From Halotia branconii CENA392 (lineage in GTDB: Bacteria > Cyanobacteriota > Cyanobacteriia > Cyanobacteriales > Nostocaceae), in assembly GCF_029953635.1 (NCBI RefSeq), contig NZ_CP124543.1:1901455-1965454 (forward strand): DNA of 64,000 nt, in the 5' to 3' direction. Made by a program: the position numbers and the translations under genes. Of the stretch, positions 34,950 through 43,935 are shown piece by piece. Each line of letters opens with the position of its first letter. The stretch's first letter is position 1. The notes under the pieces are model-generated. The model saw only the letters and a program-made list of their open reading frames with translations. It had not been told where the DNA came from and searched no databases.

Positions 34950-35930
34950 ATGGCAACTACCGAGCGCAAACCGCTACTGTTGGATTTTGAAAAACCGCTA
35001 GCAGAACTCGCAACCCGGATCGATCAAATTCGGCAACTTGCAGAAGAAAATGGTGTTGATGTCTCTGGTCAAATTCGGCAACTAGAAGCACGCGCCATGC
35101 AACTGCGTGAGGAAATTTTTAGTAGTTTATCGCCATTTCAGCGATTGCAAGTGGCTCGTCATCCTCGCCGCCCTAGTACTCTCGATTACATTCAGGCAAT
35201 TAGTGATGAATGGATGGAGTTACATGGCGATCGCAATGGTTCTGATGATCCGGCTTTAGTTGGTGGTGTAGGTCGCGTAGGCGGTCAACCAGTAGTCATG
35301 TTAGGCCAACAAAAAGGCCGCGACACCAAAGATAATATTGCCCGTAACTTCGGCATGGCTGCCCCAGGAGGTTATCGAAAAGCCCTGCGGTTGATGGAAC
35401 ACGCCAACAAGTTTGGCATGCCGATTTTAACTTTTATTGATACTCCCGGTGCTTTGCCGACGGTGACAGCAGAGCATCAAGGTCAAGGAGAAGCGATCGC
35501 CTATAATTTACGCGAAATGTTTTGCCTAGATGTACCCATCATCTGCACAGTTATTGGTGAAGCTAGTTCTGGCGGAGCGCTGGGTATTGGTATCGGCGAT
35601 CGCCTGTTAATGTTTGAACACGCCGTTTATACCGTTATTAGCCCTGAAGGCTGTGCTGCTATCTTGTGGAAAGATGCTGCAAAAGCTCCCCAAGCAGCAG
35701 TAGCCCTAAAAATTATTTCCGCCGATCTCAAAAACCTAGGCATCATTGACCAAATATTGCCTGAACCCATTGGTGGGGCTCACTCTGATCCACTGAAAGC
35801 CGCGACAATTCTCAAGCAAGCCCTGTTAGATAATTTAGATGAACTTAACCGATTTACATCTCAAGAACGCCGTCAACTACGCTATGATAAATTCCGCAAA
35901 ATAGGCGTTTTTACAGAAGTTGCTCACTAA
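34950..35930 (+). CDS. accA: Acetyl-CoA carboxylase carboxyltransferase subunit alpha
   Basis: A 326-aa subunit that with AccD transfers the carboxyl group from biotin to acetyl-CoA, giving malonyl-CoA for fatty-acid synthesis. Start chosen at ATG 34950 ([20 protein letters not shown]), which gives the normal length; the open frame continues upstream to 34839 only because it runs through repeat copy 3 (MHPAPCPS...). Signature blocks are [61 protein letters not shown] and the C-terminal [22 protein letters not shown]. It sits behind aar, which draws on the same acyl-ACP pool. Confidence 0.96.
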   Translation: MATTERKPLLLDFEKPLAELATRIDQIRQLAEENGVDVSGQIRQLEARAMQLREEIFSSLSPFQRLQVARHPRRPSTLDYIQAISDEWMELHGDRNGSDDPALVGGVGRVGGQPVVMLGQQKGRDTKDNIARNFGMAAPGGYRKALRLMEHANKFGMPILTFIDTPGALPTVTAEHQGQGEAIAYNLREMFCLDVPIICTVIGEASSGGALGIGIGDRLLMFEHAVYTVISPEGCAAILWKDAAKAPQAAVALKIISADLKNLGIIDQILPEPIGGAHSDPLKAATILKQALLDNLDELNRFTSQERRQLRYDKFRKIGVFTEVAH

Positions 35931-36293
35931 CAGCGATAGAAGATAATTGATTAGCTCAACAGCAGTGCTATAATTGCCTATGTGCTTAAAGATTGTTAAC
36001 AATCTTCTCAGCCATAGGCATTTGCATTGAGAAGAGTCAGCTCAACTTGATGAGTTGTCTATGTAGTATTTTAGTAATTAACTTTGAGTAAATGAATTAA
36101 GCTACCAGGTGACATACGTCGTGTTCATCGGTAAAACTTTTGACGGGAAAAACACCTAATTTGACGACGAATTATAACAATCATCAACAAACAATTATCG
36201 GAATTTAAGGTTAGTTTAATCTATCCTATCCGAAGGATGTTGATAATTGGCTTGCAATGAGCTTTCAAAACAGCCAAAAAATTGGGAGAGAGC
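35931..36293. other. 363-bp spacer with nested palindrome, upstream of the SDR gene
   Basis: The 18-bp perfect palindrome AAGATTGTTAACAATCTT lies at 35989-36006, nested between TGCCTATG (35975-35982) and CATAGGCA (36013-36020). CTTCTCA at 36004 could also pair with TGAGAAG near 36028, so alternative foldings exist. It might end the accA transcript or bind a dimeric regulator. No other gene is seen in the spacer; the remainder presumably holds the SDR promoter. Confidence 0.5.
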
Positions 36294-37019
36294 ATGAGTG
36301 TTGATCGCAAACGACGCGCCCTGATTACCGGGGCTAGTAGTGGAATTGGAAAAGCAACGGCTTTGGCATTTGCTAAAGCCGGAATTGATGTCGCTTTAGT
36401 TAGTCGGTCTTTAGATAAGTTGGAGGCAGTGGCAGAAGCTGCAAGGCACGCTGGGGCAGAAGCAAAAGCCTACGCTGTAGATTTAGCTAATGTATCTCAA
36501 GTAGAAAAAAAGATACAGGCGATCGCTCTGGATTTTGGTGACATAGACATTTTGGTAAATAGTGCTGGCATTGCATATACAGGCGCTTTAAGCGAAACTT
36601 CTCTAGAAGATTGGCAGCAAGTAATTAACTTAAATCTTACCAGTATATTTCAGTGCATTATGGGTATTCTGCCCATTATGCGCGATCACGGCACAGGCAC
36701 AATTATTAACATTGCCTCCATTGCTGCCAAACAACCTTTTCCCGGTTGGGGAGCATACAGCGTTAGTAAAGCTGGTTTAATAGCTTTATCTCAAACCTTG
36801 GCACAAGAAGAACGCACCCACGGCATTCGCGTCACGGCTATTAGTCCGGGTGCTGTAAATACCGAACTTTGGGATACAGAAACGGTTAATGTTAATCTCG
36901 ACCGTTCTAAAATGTTAACTCCAGAAATTGTTGCGGAATCAATTCTCCATACTGCCCTATTACCACCACAGGCAGTAATCGATGAATTGACTTTAATGCC
37001 CAGTGCTGGCGCTCTTTAA
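36294..37019 (+). CDS. Short-chain dehydrogenase/reductase (SDR)
   Basis: A 241-aa classical SDR. The cofactor loop is TGASSGIGKATALAF, NAG motif NSAGIAYTG, catalytic Ser in IINIASIAAKQ, Tyr-Lys in AYSVSKAGL. The start is ATG 36294, preceded by GGGAGAG. Many SDRs of this layout reduce 3-oxoacyl-ACP or similar carbonyls; location after accA and aar makes a lipid-related substrate possible, but the specific reaction is not proved by sequence. No membrane segment is visible. Confidence 0.88.
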   Translation: MSVDRKRRALITGASSGIGKATALAFAKAGIDVALVSRSLDKLEAVAEAARHAGAEAKAYAVDLANVSQVEKKIQAIALDFGDIDILVNSAGIAYTGALSETSLEDWQQVINLNLTSIFQCIMGILPIMRDHGTGTIINIASIAAKQPFPGWGAYSVSKAGLIALSQTLAQEERTHGIRVTAISPGAVNTELWDTETVNVNLDRSKMLTPEIVAESILHTALLPPQAVIDELTLMPSAGAL

Positions 37020-37108
37020 ATTAGTTTTTTGTCAGTTTTCAGTTGCTAGCTGTTTATCTGTTTGACTGACCACTGACTATTGACCAAACCTTAACCAAAA
37101 CTTACATC

Positions 37109-37816
37109 ATGACTATTGCTAGTTCCAACGGTTCCAATCGCTTTCAATCTCCTCTGATTTCCGACTTAGCAGAAGCCATCAACTCTAGACCAGACCGTAA
37201 TACACATGATGGACGGGAGCCAGATTTGCAAACACCTTCCCAAGAGCAGATGGAGGAAATGATGGCAGCCGTCAGGACATTACTAGTAGGCGTTGGAGAA
37301 GACCCCGAACGTGAAGGACTACTGAAAACACCAAAGCGTGTAGCAGAAGCAATGCAGTTTCTTACCAGTGGCTACAACCAATCTTTAGATGAACTAGTAA
37401 ATGGTGCCATCTTTGATGAAGGACATAACGAGATGGTATTAGTTCGGGATATTAACTTCTTTAGTCTCTGCGAACACCACATGCTACCTTTCATGGGTAG
37501 AGCGCACGTAGCCTACATCCCTAACCAGAAAGTTGTGGGACTGAGTAAACTGGCGCGGATTGTCGAGATGTATTCTCGCCGCTTGCAAGTCCAGGAAAGG
37601 CTAACCCGCCAAATAGCCGAAGCAATCCAAACCATTTTAGAACCGCAGGGTGTCGCCGTTGTCATGGAAGCTTCCCATATGTGCATGGTAATGCGGGGTG
37701 TTCAGAAACCCGGTTCTTGGACAGTTACCAGTGCAATGGTTGGTGTATTCCAAGAGGAACACAAAACCCGTGAAGAGTTTTTTAACTTGATTCGTCACCA
37801 GCCAGCGCTATTTTAG
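37109..37816 (+). CDS. folE: GTP cyclohydrolase I
   Basis: A 235-aa enzyme that converts GTP to 7,8-dihydroneopterin triphosphate, the first step of folate and pterin synthesis. Zinc ligands are visible in [19 protein letters not shown] and in the later cysteine of [11 protein letters not shown]. Other family blocks are [38 protein letters not shown] and the C-terminal [10 protein letters not shown]. The N-terminal ~45 residues are variable and polar. GTP cyclohydrolase in cyanobacteria also feeds pteridine glycosides. It sits between the SDR and the GC-rich repeat; trpF is convergent downstream. Confidence 0.96.
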   Translation: MTIASSNGSNRFQSPLISDLAEAINSRPDRNTHDGREPDLQTPSQEQMEEMMAAVRTLLVGVGEDPEREGLLKTPKRVAEAMQFLTSGYNQSLDELVNGAIFDEGHNEMVLVRDINFFSLCEHHMLPFMGRAHVAYIPNQKVVGLSKLARIVEMYSRRLQVQERLTRQIAEAIQTILEPQGVAVVMEASHMCMVMRGVQKPGSWTVTSAMVGVFQEEHKTREEFFNLIRHQPALF

Positions 37817-38040
37817 GGAATAGGGCATTGGGCACGGGGCATAGGGCATGGTGTGGGAGGTGTGGGAGGATGGGGAAGAAATCTTTCCCCCCTCTCTTCC
37901 CACACTCCCTGCTCCCCCTGCCTCCTCTGCTTCCCCTGCTTCCCCTGCTTCTCCTGCTTCCCCTGCTTCTCCTGCTTCCCCTGCTCCCCTGCTCCCTGCC
38001 TCCCCTGCTCCCTGTGCTCCCTGCTCCCTGCTCCCTACTC
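37816..38040. repeat. GC-rich interspersed repeat with 9-bp CTTCCCCTG microsatellite
   Basis: Begins with repeats of GGCATGGGG/GGGCACGGGG, continues with GGTGTGGGAGG, and then holds a run of CTTCCCCTG and CTTCTCCTG units (about 37930-37985) followed by CTCCCTG units. It fills the folE-trpF spacer and reaches the last codons of trpF. Frames over it are low-complexity (PPASPAPPAS) and not genes. Confidence 0.8.
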
Positions 38041-38667
38041 TCTGCTTGCCAATTTCTGAAACAGTAATGTCACTTTATCTAAATCCTTGTCTCCGGGTTT
38101 AAGTTCTACGCCACTCGATAAATCTATGCCGTTGGGGTTGACTTGACTTAAGGCTGTCAAAATATTATCTGGCGTTAATCCCCCAGCTAAAAACCAAGGG
38201 CAACTAGGGCGAAATTCTTGTAACATTTGCCAATCTAAAGTTTGACCAGTACCGCCCAACTGTTGGGGATGATAAGTATCCAGTAATAAAGTATCTACGC
38301 AATTAGTATAATTATTTGCTTGTTCTAGAGCTTCAAGATTGCCAATTCGCAAAGCTTTGAGGATTTCTACTTGGGGTAGAGATTGGCGCAGTTGGTAGCA
38401 AAATTCTGGAGATTCGTCTCCGTGTAACTGGACACCAGTTAAACCAGAATCAATGACTATTTGACTGACTTCAGAAATGCCACTATTGGCAAATACACCG
38501 ATTTTGTCAATATTTTCTGGTAATTGTGCCACTGCTGCCTGAATTTGCAACGTAGTAACATATCGAGGCGAAGTAGGCACACAAATAAATCCTAATGCCG
38601 TTGCGCCAAGAGTTGCGATCGCAATAGACTGTTGTGGTTGAGTAATTCCGCAAATTTTTACCCGCAT
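38035..38667 (-). CDS. trpF: Phosphoribosylanthranilate isomerase
   Basis: A 210-aa TIM-barrel enzyme of tryptophan synthesis, converting N-(5'-phosphoribosyl)anthranilate to the 1-deoxyribulose phosphate. Visible blocks: [10 protein letters not shown] with the catalytic Cys, [54 protein letters not shown] (catalytic Asp) and [20 protein letters not shown]. The length is normal. Its last few codons (KLASRE) lie in the C-rich repeat of the convergent spacer, so its 3' end may have been remodelled by that repeat. The gene is solitary, as is usual for cyanobacterial trp genes. Confidence 0.95.
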   Translation of the reverse strand: MRVKICGITQPQQSIAIATLGATALGFICVPTSPRYVTTLQIQAAVAQLPENIDKIGVFANSGISEVSQIVIDSGLTGVQLHGDESPEFCYQLRQSLPQVEILKALRIGNLEALEQANNYTNCVDTLLLDTYHPQQLGGTGQTLDWQMLQEFRPSCPWFLAGGLTPDNILTALSQVNPNGIDLSSGVELKPGDKDLDKVTLLFQKLASRE

Positions 38668-38791
38668 AGAAATTCAATATATGAAGAACTGAAAAAAAGG
38701 TCGAATTTTGACTAATAATTTTCGGTTGTTTCCTGAGTGACTTTATAATTTTGAAGGTTTACATTAATTTTGCCATTAAGGAGATACAACT

Positions 38792-39046
38792 TTGATTTCA
38801 TCAACCTTACTAGCAGTCCAATCTACTGTTCCCCCCACTCCCTCATGGAGTCCCACAGTAGCGATCATTATTAGCCTTAGTTCCTTAGTAATGGTTTTAC
38901 TTTCTACCAGAATTGAGCGCCCCCTAGTTGGGCCAAAATTCCCTGTCCTACCAATTAGTGTTCCTACATTCGTTGCTGCAATGGCTTTTGGTCACATTGT
39001 CGGCGTTGGTATCGTTTTGGGACTGACTAATATTGGTCGTCTGTAG
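38792..39046 (+). CDS. psaK: Photosystem I reaction centre subunit PsaK
   Basis: An 84-aa PSI subunit with two membrane segments (VAIIISLSSLVMVLLS and FVAAMAFGHIVGVGIVLGL) joined by a charged hairpin STRIERPLVGPKFPVLP. The GHIVGVGIVLGLTNIG ending is characteristic. PsaK sits at the PSI periphery and helps couple phycobilisomes or antenna. The initiator is TTG at 38792, supported by AAGGAGA at 38778-38784, seven bases upstream; no in-frame ATG exists before the first membrane helix. A hairpin follows the stop at 39061-39080. Confidence 0.95.
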   Translation: MISSTLLAVQSTVPPTPSWSPTVAIIISLSSLVMVLLSTRIERPLVGPKFPVLPISVPTFVAAMAFGHIVGVGIVLGLTNIGRL

Positions 39047-39060
39047 ATTTGAGATGCCAA

Positions 39061-39080
39061 AGACGTTAAACTTAGCGTCT
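39061..39080 (+). terminator. Hairpin after psaK
   Basis: AGACGTTAA (39061-39069) pairs with TTAGCGTCT (39072-39080), with one G-T pair and a two-base loop; GAGAT/ATCTC can extend it. It starts 15 bp after the psaK stop. There is no clear U-run, so it may act in 3'-end stability. The remaining ~265 bases to 39345 hold only a doubtful minus-strand frame (see rejected). Confidence 0.5.
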
Positions 39081-39345
39081 CTATAAATCTCAAGCTCTAA
39101 CAACCAATTTGGATTCTTTCTCCAGCAATAGGACTCTCAGAATTAGTGCAGTTAGCTTTCGTGTAATTGCTTTAACCGAACACAGAGGTATTACTTTCCC
39201 TTGAAAGGAGGATTCCATGAGTTCATCAGCAAAGTATTTACATAGTTGATAACTGATAGCTAAATCAGTTTGTTCATGCAGGAGAAAGAACCATAATCTC
39301 ATTGTGCCAACAAAAGACTTTCAAGCTGTTCCCTGGTACATATTG

Positions 39346-40527
39346 CTAGATTTCTGGATCTACTAAGCGGGTGGTAGGACGGCTTTGATACAAATCTTGA
39401 ATGACTTGCACAGCAGAAACTACAGCTACAACCATGATGACTGTAACAGGTAATAATCCTTTGCCAAAGATGGCGATCGCTATTAGCACAACCGCACCTA
39501 CCAGTCGGTATTGAGAACGAATTTTGCAATAGCGGATCACTCCAGTCCGGTGAAGAACACTTATAGCCAGTAAGCATAAGCCGAGAGAACCGCAGAGCAA
39601 CCATCGTTGGGAATCGGGTAGTGCGAGTTCTGATTGGCTCAACAACACTTGTTCTACACCAATCCCAGTAGCAGCAATTCCAATCACTAGCGGTAGATGA
39701 GTGTAAAGCCATAGATTGGCAATAGTTAATTTTCCTTCTTGTCGTGCTGTCTGAATCGGCGTGCCACCTAAATTATCAAAATATACCCACCAAAGGCTAA
39801 AAGCTATAACTAAACCAAATACGGCAGAAATCACTGTTGAGATATCCCATTTCTGCTCAGAGACACCATTCACCACCGCAATAATTGCTTCACCCAAAAC
39901 AATGATAGTAAATAACCCGAAACGTTCTGGTAAATGGGAAGCATGAGGAAGTAGCTTGATTTGCAACTTATATGCTGTTAGAGGTGTGGCAAAGTCTATG
40001 ATAATTCCCAATGTCCAGAGTGCAAATCGCCAAGGAATAGGTACAAAAGCCGATATCAGCCAGAAAAATGCTGCGATCGCAAAACCGATAGCATAGTGAG
40101 TAGTCAAAAGTCGCGCTGAGGGAATGTGTATTCCTGCACGTATATATTCAATTATAAGTACTACACGACCGAAAGTATAAGCAAGGGCAAAACCTGCGGA
40201 ACTTTCACCTAGACCGTGATGGATATTAATAGCCATTGCTGCCGCTGTCAGCATTTGCAGACTAACAAGTAGCCTACGTCCTACGTCATCACTATCAAAG
40301 CGGTTAGCGTAGAATGTAGTACCAATCCATGACCACCAAACTGGTATAAAAAGAAATACAAAACCCAAAAATCCTGAAAACGAAATATCTCCTTTAAGAT
40401 TATGGGCTAACTGAGAGATTGCAACCACAAACACCAAATCATAAAAAAGTTCTAGCCAAGTGGCGCGTCGTTCTTCTTCGCTATCTTCACCAATACGCAA
40501 TCTTGGGGGTTGGAGAAAATTGGTCAT
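39346..40527 (-). CDS. LtrA-family membrane protein (low temperature requirement A)
   Basis: A 393-aa protein with about ten hydrophobic segments. The N-terminal block EERRATWLELFYDLVFVVAISQLAHNL, then PVWWSWIGTTFYANRFDSDD and FTIIVLGEAIIAVVNG, are diagnostic of LtrA. LtrA was first linked to cold growth in Listeria; its transport or enzymatic role is not established. The gene is solitary, flanked by psaK and a small hypothetical. Confidence 0.9.
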   Translation of the reverse strand: MTNFLQPPRLRIGEDSEEERRATWLELFYDLVFVVAISQLAHNLKGDISFSGFLGFVFLFIPVWWSWIGTTFYANRFDSDDVGRRLLVSLQMLTAAAMAINIHHGLGESSAGFALAYTFGRVVLIIEYIRAGIHIPSARLLTTHYAIGFAIAAFFWLISAFVPIPWRFALWTLGIIIDFATPLTAYKLQIKLLPHASHLPERFGLFTIIVLGEAIIAVVNGVSEQKWDISTVISAVFGLVIAFSLWWVYFDNLGGTPIQTARQEGKLTIANLWLYTHLPLVIGIAATGIGVEQVLLSQSELALPDSQRWLLCGSLGLCLLAISVLHRTGVIRYCKIRSQYRLVGAVVLIAIAIFGKGLLPVTVIMVVAVVSAVQVIQDLYQSRPTTRLVDPEI

Positions 40528-40835
40528 ACTCGTATTTATTGCTGTAGTAATTCGGTTTTATTTACACTATGCGGATCAGTTGTCAATAGTCAGTTGTTTT
40601 TGATCTCTTTACCGCTAACCACTAACCACTGACAAAACTCTATCCCACAAGTGGCATGAAGTTTTTTATTTTCAATAAACAGTGGATTACCTTTTTAGAT
40701 CTGCCCAAAAGATAATCTGCCGAACTCAAAAAATTTGCATAATTGCAGGTTGAGTTAAAACATGAATATTGTGAACAGACTGATTGTGGTATAGCAGTTA
40801 TCCTCGTAGCATTGTTACCCATTCTTTAGAAACCC

Positions 40836-41042
40836 ATGACACCTCAAGAATTTTTAGAAAATTTGGCAACAGCCCAAACAGACCCCGAAAAATTAGTGGT
40901 TTTTGCGCGATATTTAGATACGACAGCAATGGACAATGCAACATCCCCAAAATGGAGAAGCATTTCTTATAGTTCAGAAATTCAGCTAGCGCTCAATAAT
41001 GTTGCCTTTCATTTAGAGGCACTTGCCGAGACAGAAAATTAA
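40836..41042 (+). CDS. Small hypothetical protein
   Basis: A 68-aa soluble protein (MTPQEFLENLATAQTDPEKLVVFARYLDT...SSEIQLALNNVAFHLEALAETEN). The composition and helical pattern look like a genuine small protein rather than noise, but I do not recognise it. It ends at a repeat-rich spacer. Confidence 0.5.
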   Translation: MTPQEFLENLATAQTDPEKLVVFARYLDTTAMDNATSPKWRSISYSSEIQLALNNVAFHLEALAETEN

Positions 41043-41069
41043 TTAAGCAAAATTTGTGCCAGTAATGCC

Positions 41070-41343
41070 AATACGGTTCGGACAAGCAGGGGAGGCAGGG
41101 GATGCAGGGAATGCAGGGGAGGAAAAAGGGTTATTTTGAGTAACCTGAGTTGGGAATAAGCTGAAACGTCGATTCTGTCGTTAGTCTTAAAAGCGTTAAA
41201 TCCTTATTCTCTCATCCAAGTAATCAAAATTGAGTCCTTAACCCGAACTGACATTGAGTAATTCCTCTTCCCCTGCCTATTTTGTCTTCTCCTGCTCAAG
41301 AACAGCTTGCCTCAACAAAGAAATTCCTTAACCGAACGGTATT
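41070..41343. repeat. MITE-like element with AATAC(G/C)GTTCGG inverted ends
   Basis: AATACGGTTCGG at 41070-41081 and CCGAACGGTATT at 41332-41343 are imperfect inverted repeats bounding 274 bp. Inside are G-rich repeats (GGCAGGGGATGCAGGG) and C-rich stretches, and no ORF. The rest of the 41043-41659 spacer shows no gene; it probably contains the promoter of the secreted protein that follows. Confidence 0.6.
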
Positions 41344-41659
41344 GTCAGTAATACCGAATAGATGACTTTGTGAAGCTAGTTTTAAGGGTTTGTAATGCTT
41401 TTTTGTCACTTTCGTTAACTAAAAATCGCAGCGAAATTCTAACACCTGATCATCACAAGCAAATTTAAACCCTTATTTTCTTAAACAATTGCTACTAATA
41501 ATTATTGTTGATCTATAGCCTACTGCTTTGACAGTATCTATGGCTATTTTTTTGGCATACCTATAACTAAAAACACAATAGTTTACAAATAATATGGCAC
41601 TTTCACAAAATTATAACAGTCAACTTTCTTGAAATATTTGAAATTTTACAAACTTCATT

Positions 41660-42148
41660 ATGAAAAATTTGGCACGAATCATCACCTTTTGGGGAATTGT
41701 ATGCCCTCTATTTGTTACAGCACCTATAATTGCATTTGCTGAAATCCAAAAGCCAAAGCTGCCAACGACTCCACCAAATACTTTGCTTAGTGTAGAAATT
41801 CAAAAAGGTAATTGTCCCAAAACAATAGGTGTTTGGACAGATTTTCGTTACTACGAAGGTGGTGGAGAACATACTGTAATTGCCAATACTTACCCAATTG
41901 CAGGTACTGCCAAGTTAAAATCCACTGGCAACAAGTTTGTAGAATACACAGCACCCTTAAAGCAAGCTTATACTTCCTGCGTTGGTCGAGCTATTCACAA
42001 AGAATTGCCATATCGTCTGCGGTTCCAAAATGGTCAAGTTTTGTTCCGGGTAGATTTACCAAAGGATACTCCTAGTAACCCTTCAGAATTTAGCACTCGC
42101 GCCATCTTAGGTTCTCGTCCTTATGTGAAGTGGGCGATCGCAGATTAA
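41660..42148 (+). CDS. Secreted hypothetical protein
   Basis: A 162-aa protein with a clear signal peptide (MKNLARIITFWGIVCPLFVTAPIIAFA). The mature part is beta-rich with two cysteines (GNCPKTIGVW and YTSCVGRA) that could form a disulfide. It contains DFRYYEGGGEHTVIANTYPIAG and ends ILGSRPYVKWAIAD. I do not recognise the family. Predicted periplasmic or extracellular. Confidence 0.65.
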   Translation: MKNLARIITFWGIVCPLFVTAPIIAFAEIQKPKLPTTPPNTLLSVEIQKGNCPKTIGVWTDFRYYEGGGEHTVIANTYPIAGTAKLKSTGNKFVEYTAPLKQAYTSCVGRAIHKELPYRLRFQNGQVLFRVDLPKDTPSNPSEFSTRAILGSRPYVKWAIAD

Positions 42149-42336
42149 TAAACTGTTAAGCATTTAATTTGCACATTGAGGCCGCAGGGTTTCAGGGGAG
42201 AGGGTTTGCAGCTTTTATTACCATGAACATAGTACAATTTAAATGATGATTAGCTTAACCTGCAACTATCCAAAATATTTCCCTAGTTAGAGAACCTAGT
42301 CTTGGCAACATGAGATGGTTAGCTGAAGGAGGAAAT

Positions 42337-43632
42337 ATGCGTCAGCTAATTATTCAGGTGTCTAGAGGACACGGACAAGCAGTTCTCGACCTTGCTAAAT
42401 CTCATGGTGGACAGAACTTATCACAAATTGCAGCTCAGGACTGCGATGAATTAATTGATGTGGTCATGGTTCATGTTTCTAATCGTCAGGTTGAGAAACT
42501 CTTAGCCGAGTTAGAAGAACTGCCTAAAGTACACATCACGCTTCTTCCTAGCGGAGTTATACCTCTGCAACCACCTGTATCTGAAGCACCAGAACAAGTT
42601 AAGGATGTAGAGGCGCGTAGTCCGATTGAAGTTTTTCTCTCTGGTCTACAAAGTGTTGGCTCTTGGCGAGGTTTTCTTGGTTACGCCGCAGTAGCAGGAG
42701 TAGTAGTCTGGATTGGCTTGTATACGAATACATCTTATCTACTGGTAGCGGCAATGCTAATTGCACCTTTTGCTGGGCCGGCAATGAATACAGCAATTGC
42801 TACTGCACGAGGCGATCGCCAATTACTCTGGCGTAGTCTTTTGCGTTATTTTGCAGCATTATCAGTTACAATTTTGACTACATATTTACTGAGTTTGGTT
42901 TTGCAACAGGAAATTGCCACTAGCTTGATGATTGAACGTAGCCAGATCTCAGCCGTAGCAGTATTATTACCACTAGCAGCCGGAGCGGCAGGAGCGCTTA
43001 ACTTAGTGCAATCTGAACGCAATAGTTTAGTATCTGGAGCCGCAACAGGAATGTTAGTTGCTGCTTCTCTAGCTCCTCCATCAGGAATTGTAGGTATGGC
43101 AAGTGCAATTGGTCGCTGGGATATGGTGATTAGTGGATTATTTCTGCTGTTACTGCAACTATGTGGCATCAATTTATCAGCTGCTTTCTTGTTCCGAATA
43201 TATGGATTGTCTACTCAAGGAACCCGCTATCAGCGTGGGAAAAAATGGGTATTTTTCTCTGCTGTTACTATTACTATCATTACCCTGGCTAGTCTTTTAA
43301 CATGGCAATTTTTTAATTCTCCTAACTTAGAACGTTCTACCATTACTCAACGTGCCAATTCTGAAGTTCAAAAAGTTGTTAAGCAAGAGAATTTAGCACA
43401 ATTAGTTGAGTCAAATGTCCGCTTCACGCGTTCTAATATTAAAGGACAAAACACTTTATTGTGTGTTATTTATGTGCAGCGCAGCCAGGGAGTTACTGAA
43501 TCAACTCAAGAAATTCGCTCTCGTCTGACAAAGGCAATTCAAAATCGATTAATTGAGCAAGGCTTTAACCTCACACCTTTAGTAGATATTAATGTTTTGG
43601 AAATTCCTGTCCAAAATCAAAGCAGTTCGTAA
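42337..43632 (+). CDS. DUF389 (TIGR00341-type) membrane protein
   Basis: About 431 aa. The N-terminal cytoplasmic ~90 residues (MRQLIIQVSRGHGQAVLDLAKSHGG) precede a membrane domain of six or more segments. Diagnostic DUF389 text: VGLYTN region VVWIGLYTNTSYLLVAAMLIAPFAGPAMNTAIATARGD, SLLRYFAALSVTILTTYLLSLV, LAAGAAGALNLVQSERNSLVSGAATGMLVAASLAPPSGIVGMA. The start is ATG 42337, six bases after AAGGAGG, rather than ATG 42310. The function of DUF389 proteins is not established. Downstream is a nested palindromic element and a sensor kinase. Confidence 0.85.
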   Translation: MRQLIIQVSRGHGQAVLDLAKSHGGQNLSQIAAQDCDELIDVVMVHVSNRQVEKLLAELEELPKVHITLLPSGVIPLQPPVSEAPEQVKDVEARSPIEVFLSGLQSVGSWRGFLGYAAVAGVVVWIGLYTNTSYLLVAAMLIAPFAGPAMNTAIATARGDRQLLWRSLLRYFAALSVTILTTYLLSLVLQQEIATSLMIERSQISAVAVLLPLAAGAAGALNLVQSERNSLVSGAATGMLVAASLAPPSGIVGMASAIGRWDMVISGLFLLLLQLCGINLSAAFLFRIYGLSTQGTRYQRGKKWVFFSAVTITIITLASLLTWQFFNSPNLERSTITQRANSEVQKVVKQENLAQLVESNVRFTRSNIKGQNTLLCVIYVQRSQGVTESTQEIRSRLTKAIQNRLIEQGFNLTPLVDINVLEIPVQNQSSS

Positions 43633-43656
43633 CGGCATTGCTCAATCCAAGTAGAG

Positions 43657-43838
43657 ACGCTTAAAACGGGGTGCATCCCAGTTTTTATTTGACAACAATA
43701 GAATAAGTGTCATTGCGAGGAGGAACGACGAAGCAATCGCATTGACTTGTTTGTAGTCAGAGATTTTGCGATTGCTTCACTCCACTTCGTTACGTTCGCA
43801 ATGACGTTCAAAAAAGTGGGATGCTCCCCTTAAAACGT
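43657..43838. repeat. Nested palindromic (MITE-like) element
   Basis: Outer arms: TTAAAACGGGGTGCATCCCA (from 43661) faces the complement of TGGGATGCTCCCCTTAAAAC (from 43817), with few mismatches. Inner arms: GTCATTGCGAGGAGGAACGA (from 43709) and the segment ending TTCGTTACGTTCGCAATGAC at 43805. The inner palindrome therefore appears to be inserted in an older one. It sits between the DUF389 gene and the sensor kinase and codes for no protein. Confidence 0.75.
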
Positions 43839-43935
43839 AAAGATTTAAGATTTTTAATATATAGCAAATCTAGTTTTTTGCACTCATTTGGGAACACTAA
43901 CTTCATGTTGATGTGGTTATGGCTGATCTATAGCT

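Noticed and set aside
37900..38040. Possible CRISPR array
   Set aside because: Units are about 9 bp without spacers; it is a simple-sequence tract.
37828..38102. Proline/serine-rich frames in three phases after folE
   Set aside because: Low-complexity translations of the CTTCCCCTG microsatellite, with no coding signature.
39090..39302. 70-codon minus-strand frame after psaK
   Set aside because: No ribosome-binding site or recognisable domain was seen; composition is mixed and it lies in a spacer with short repeats.
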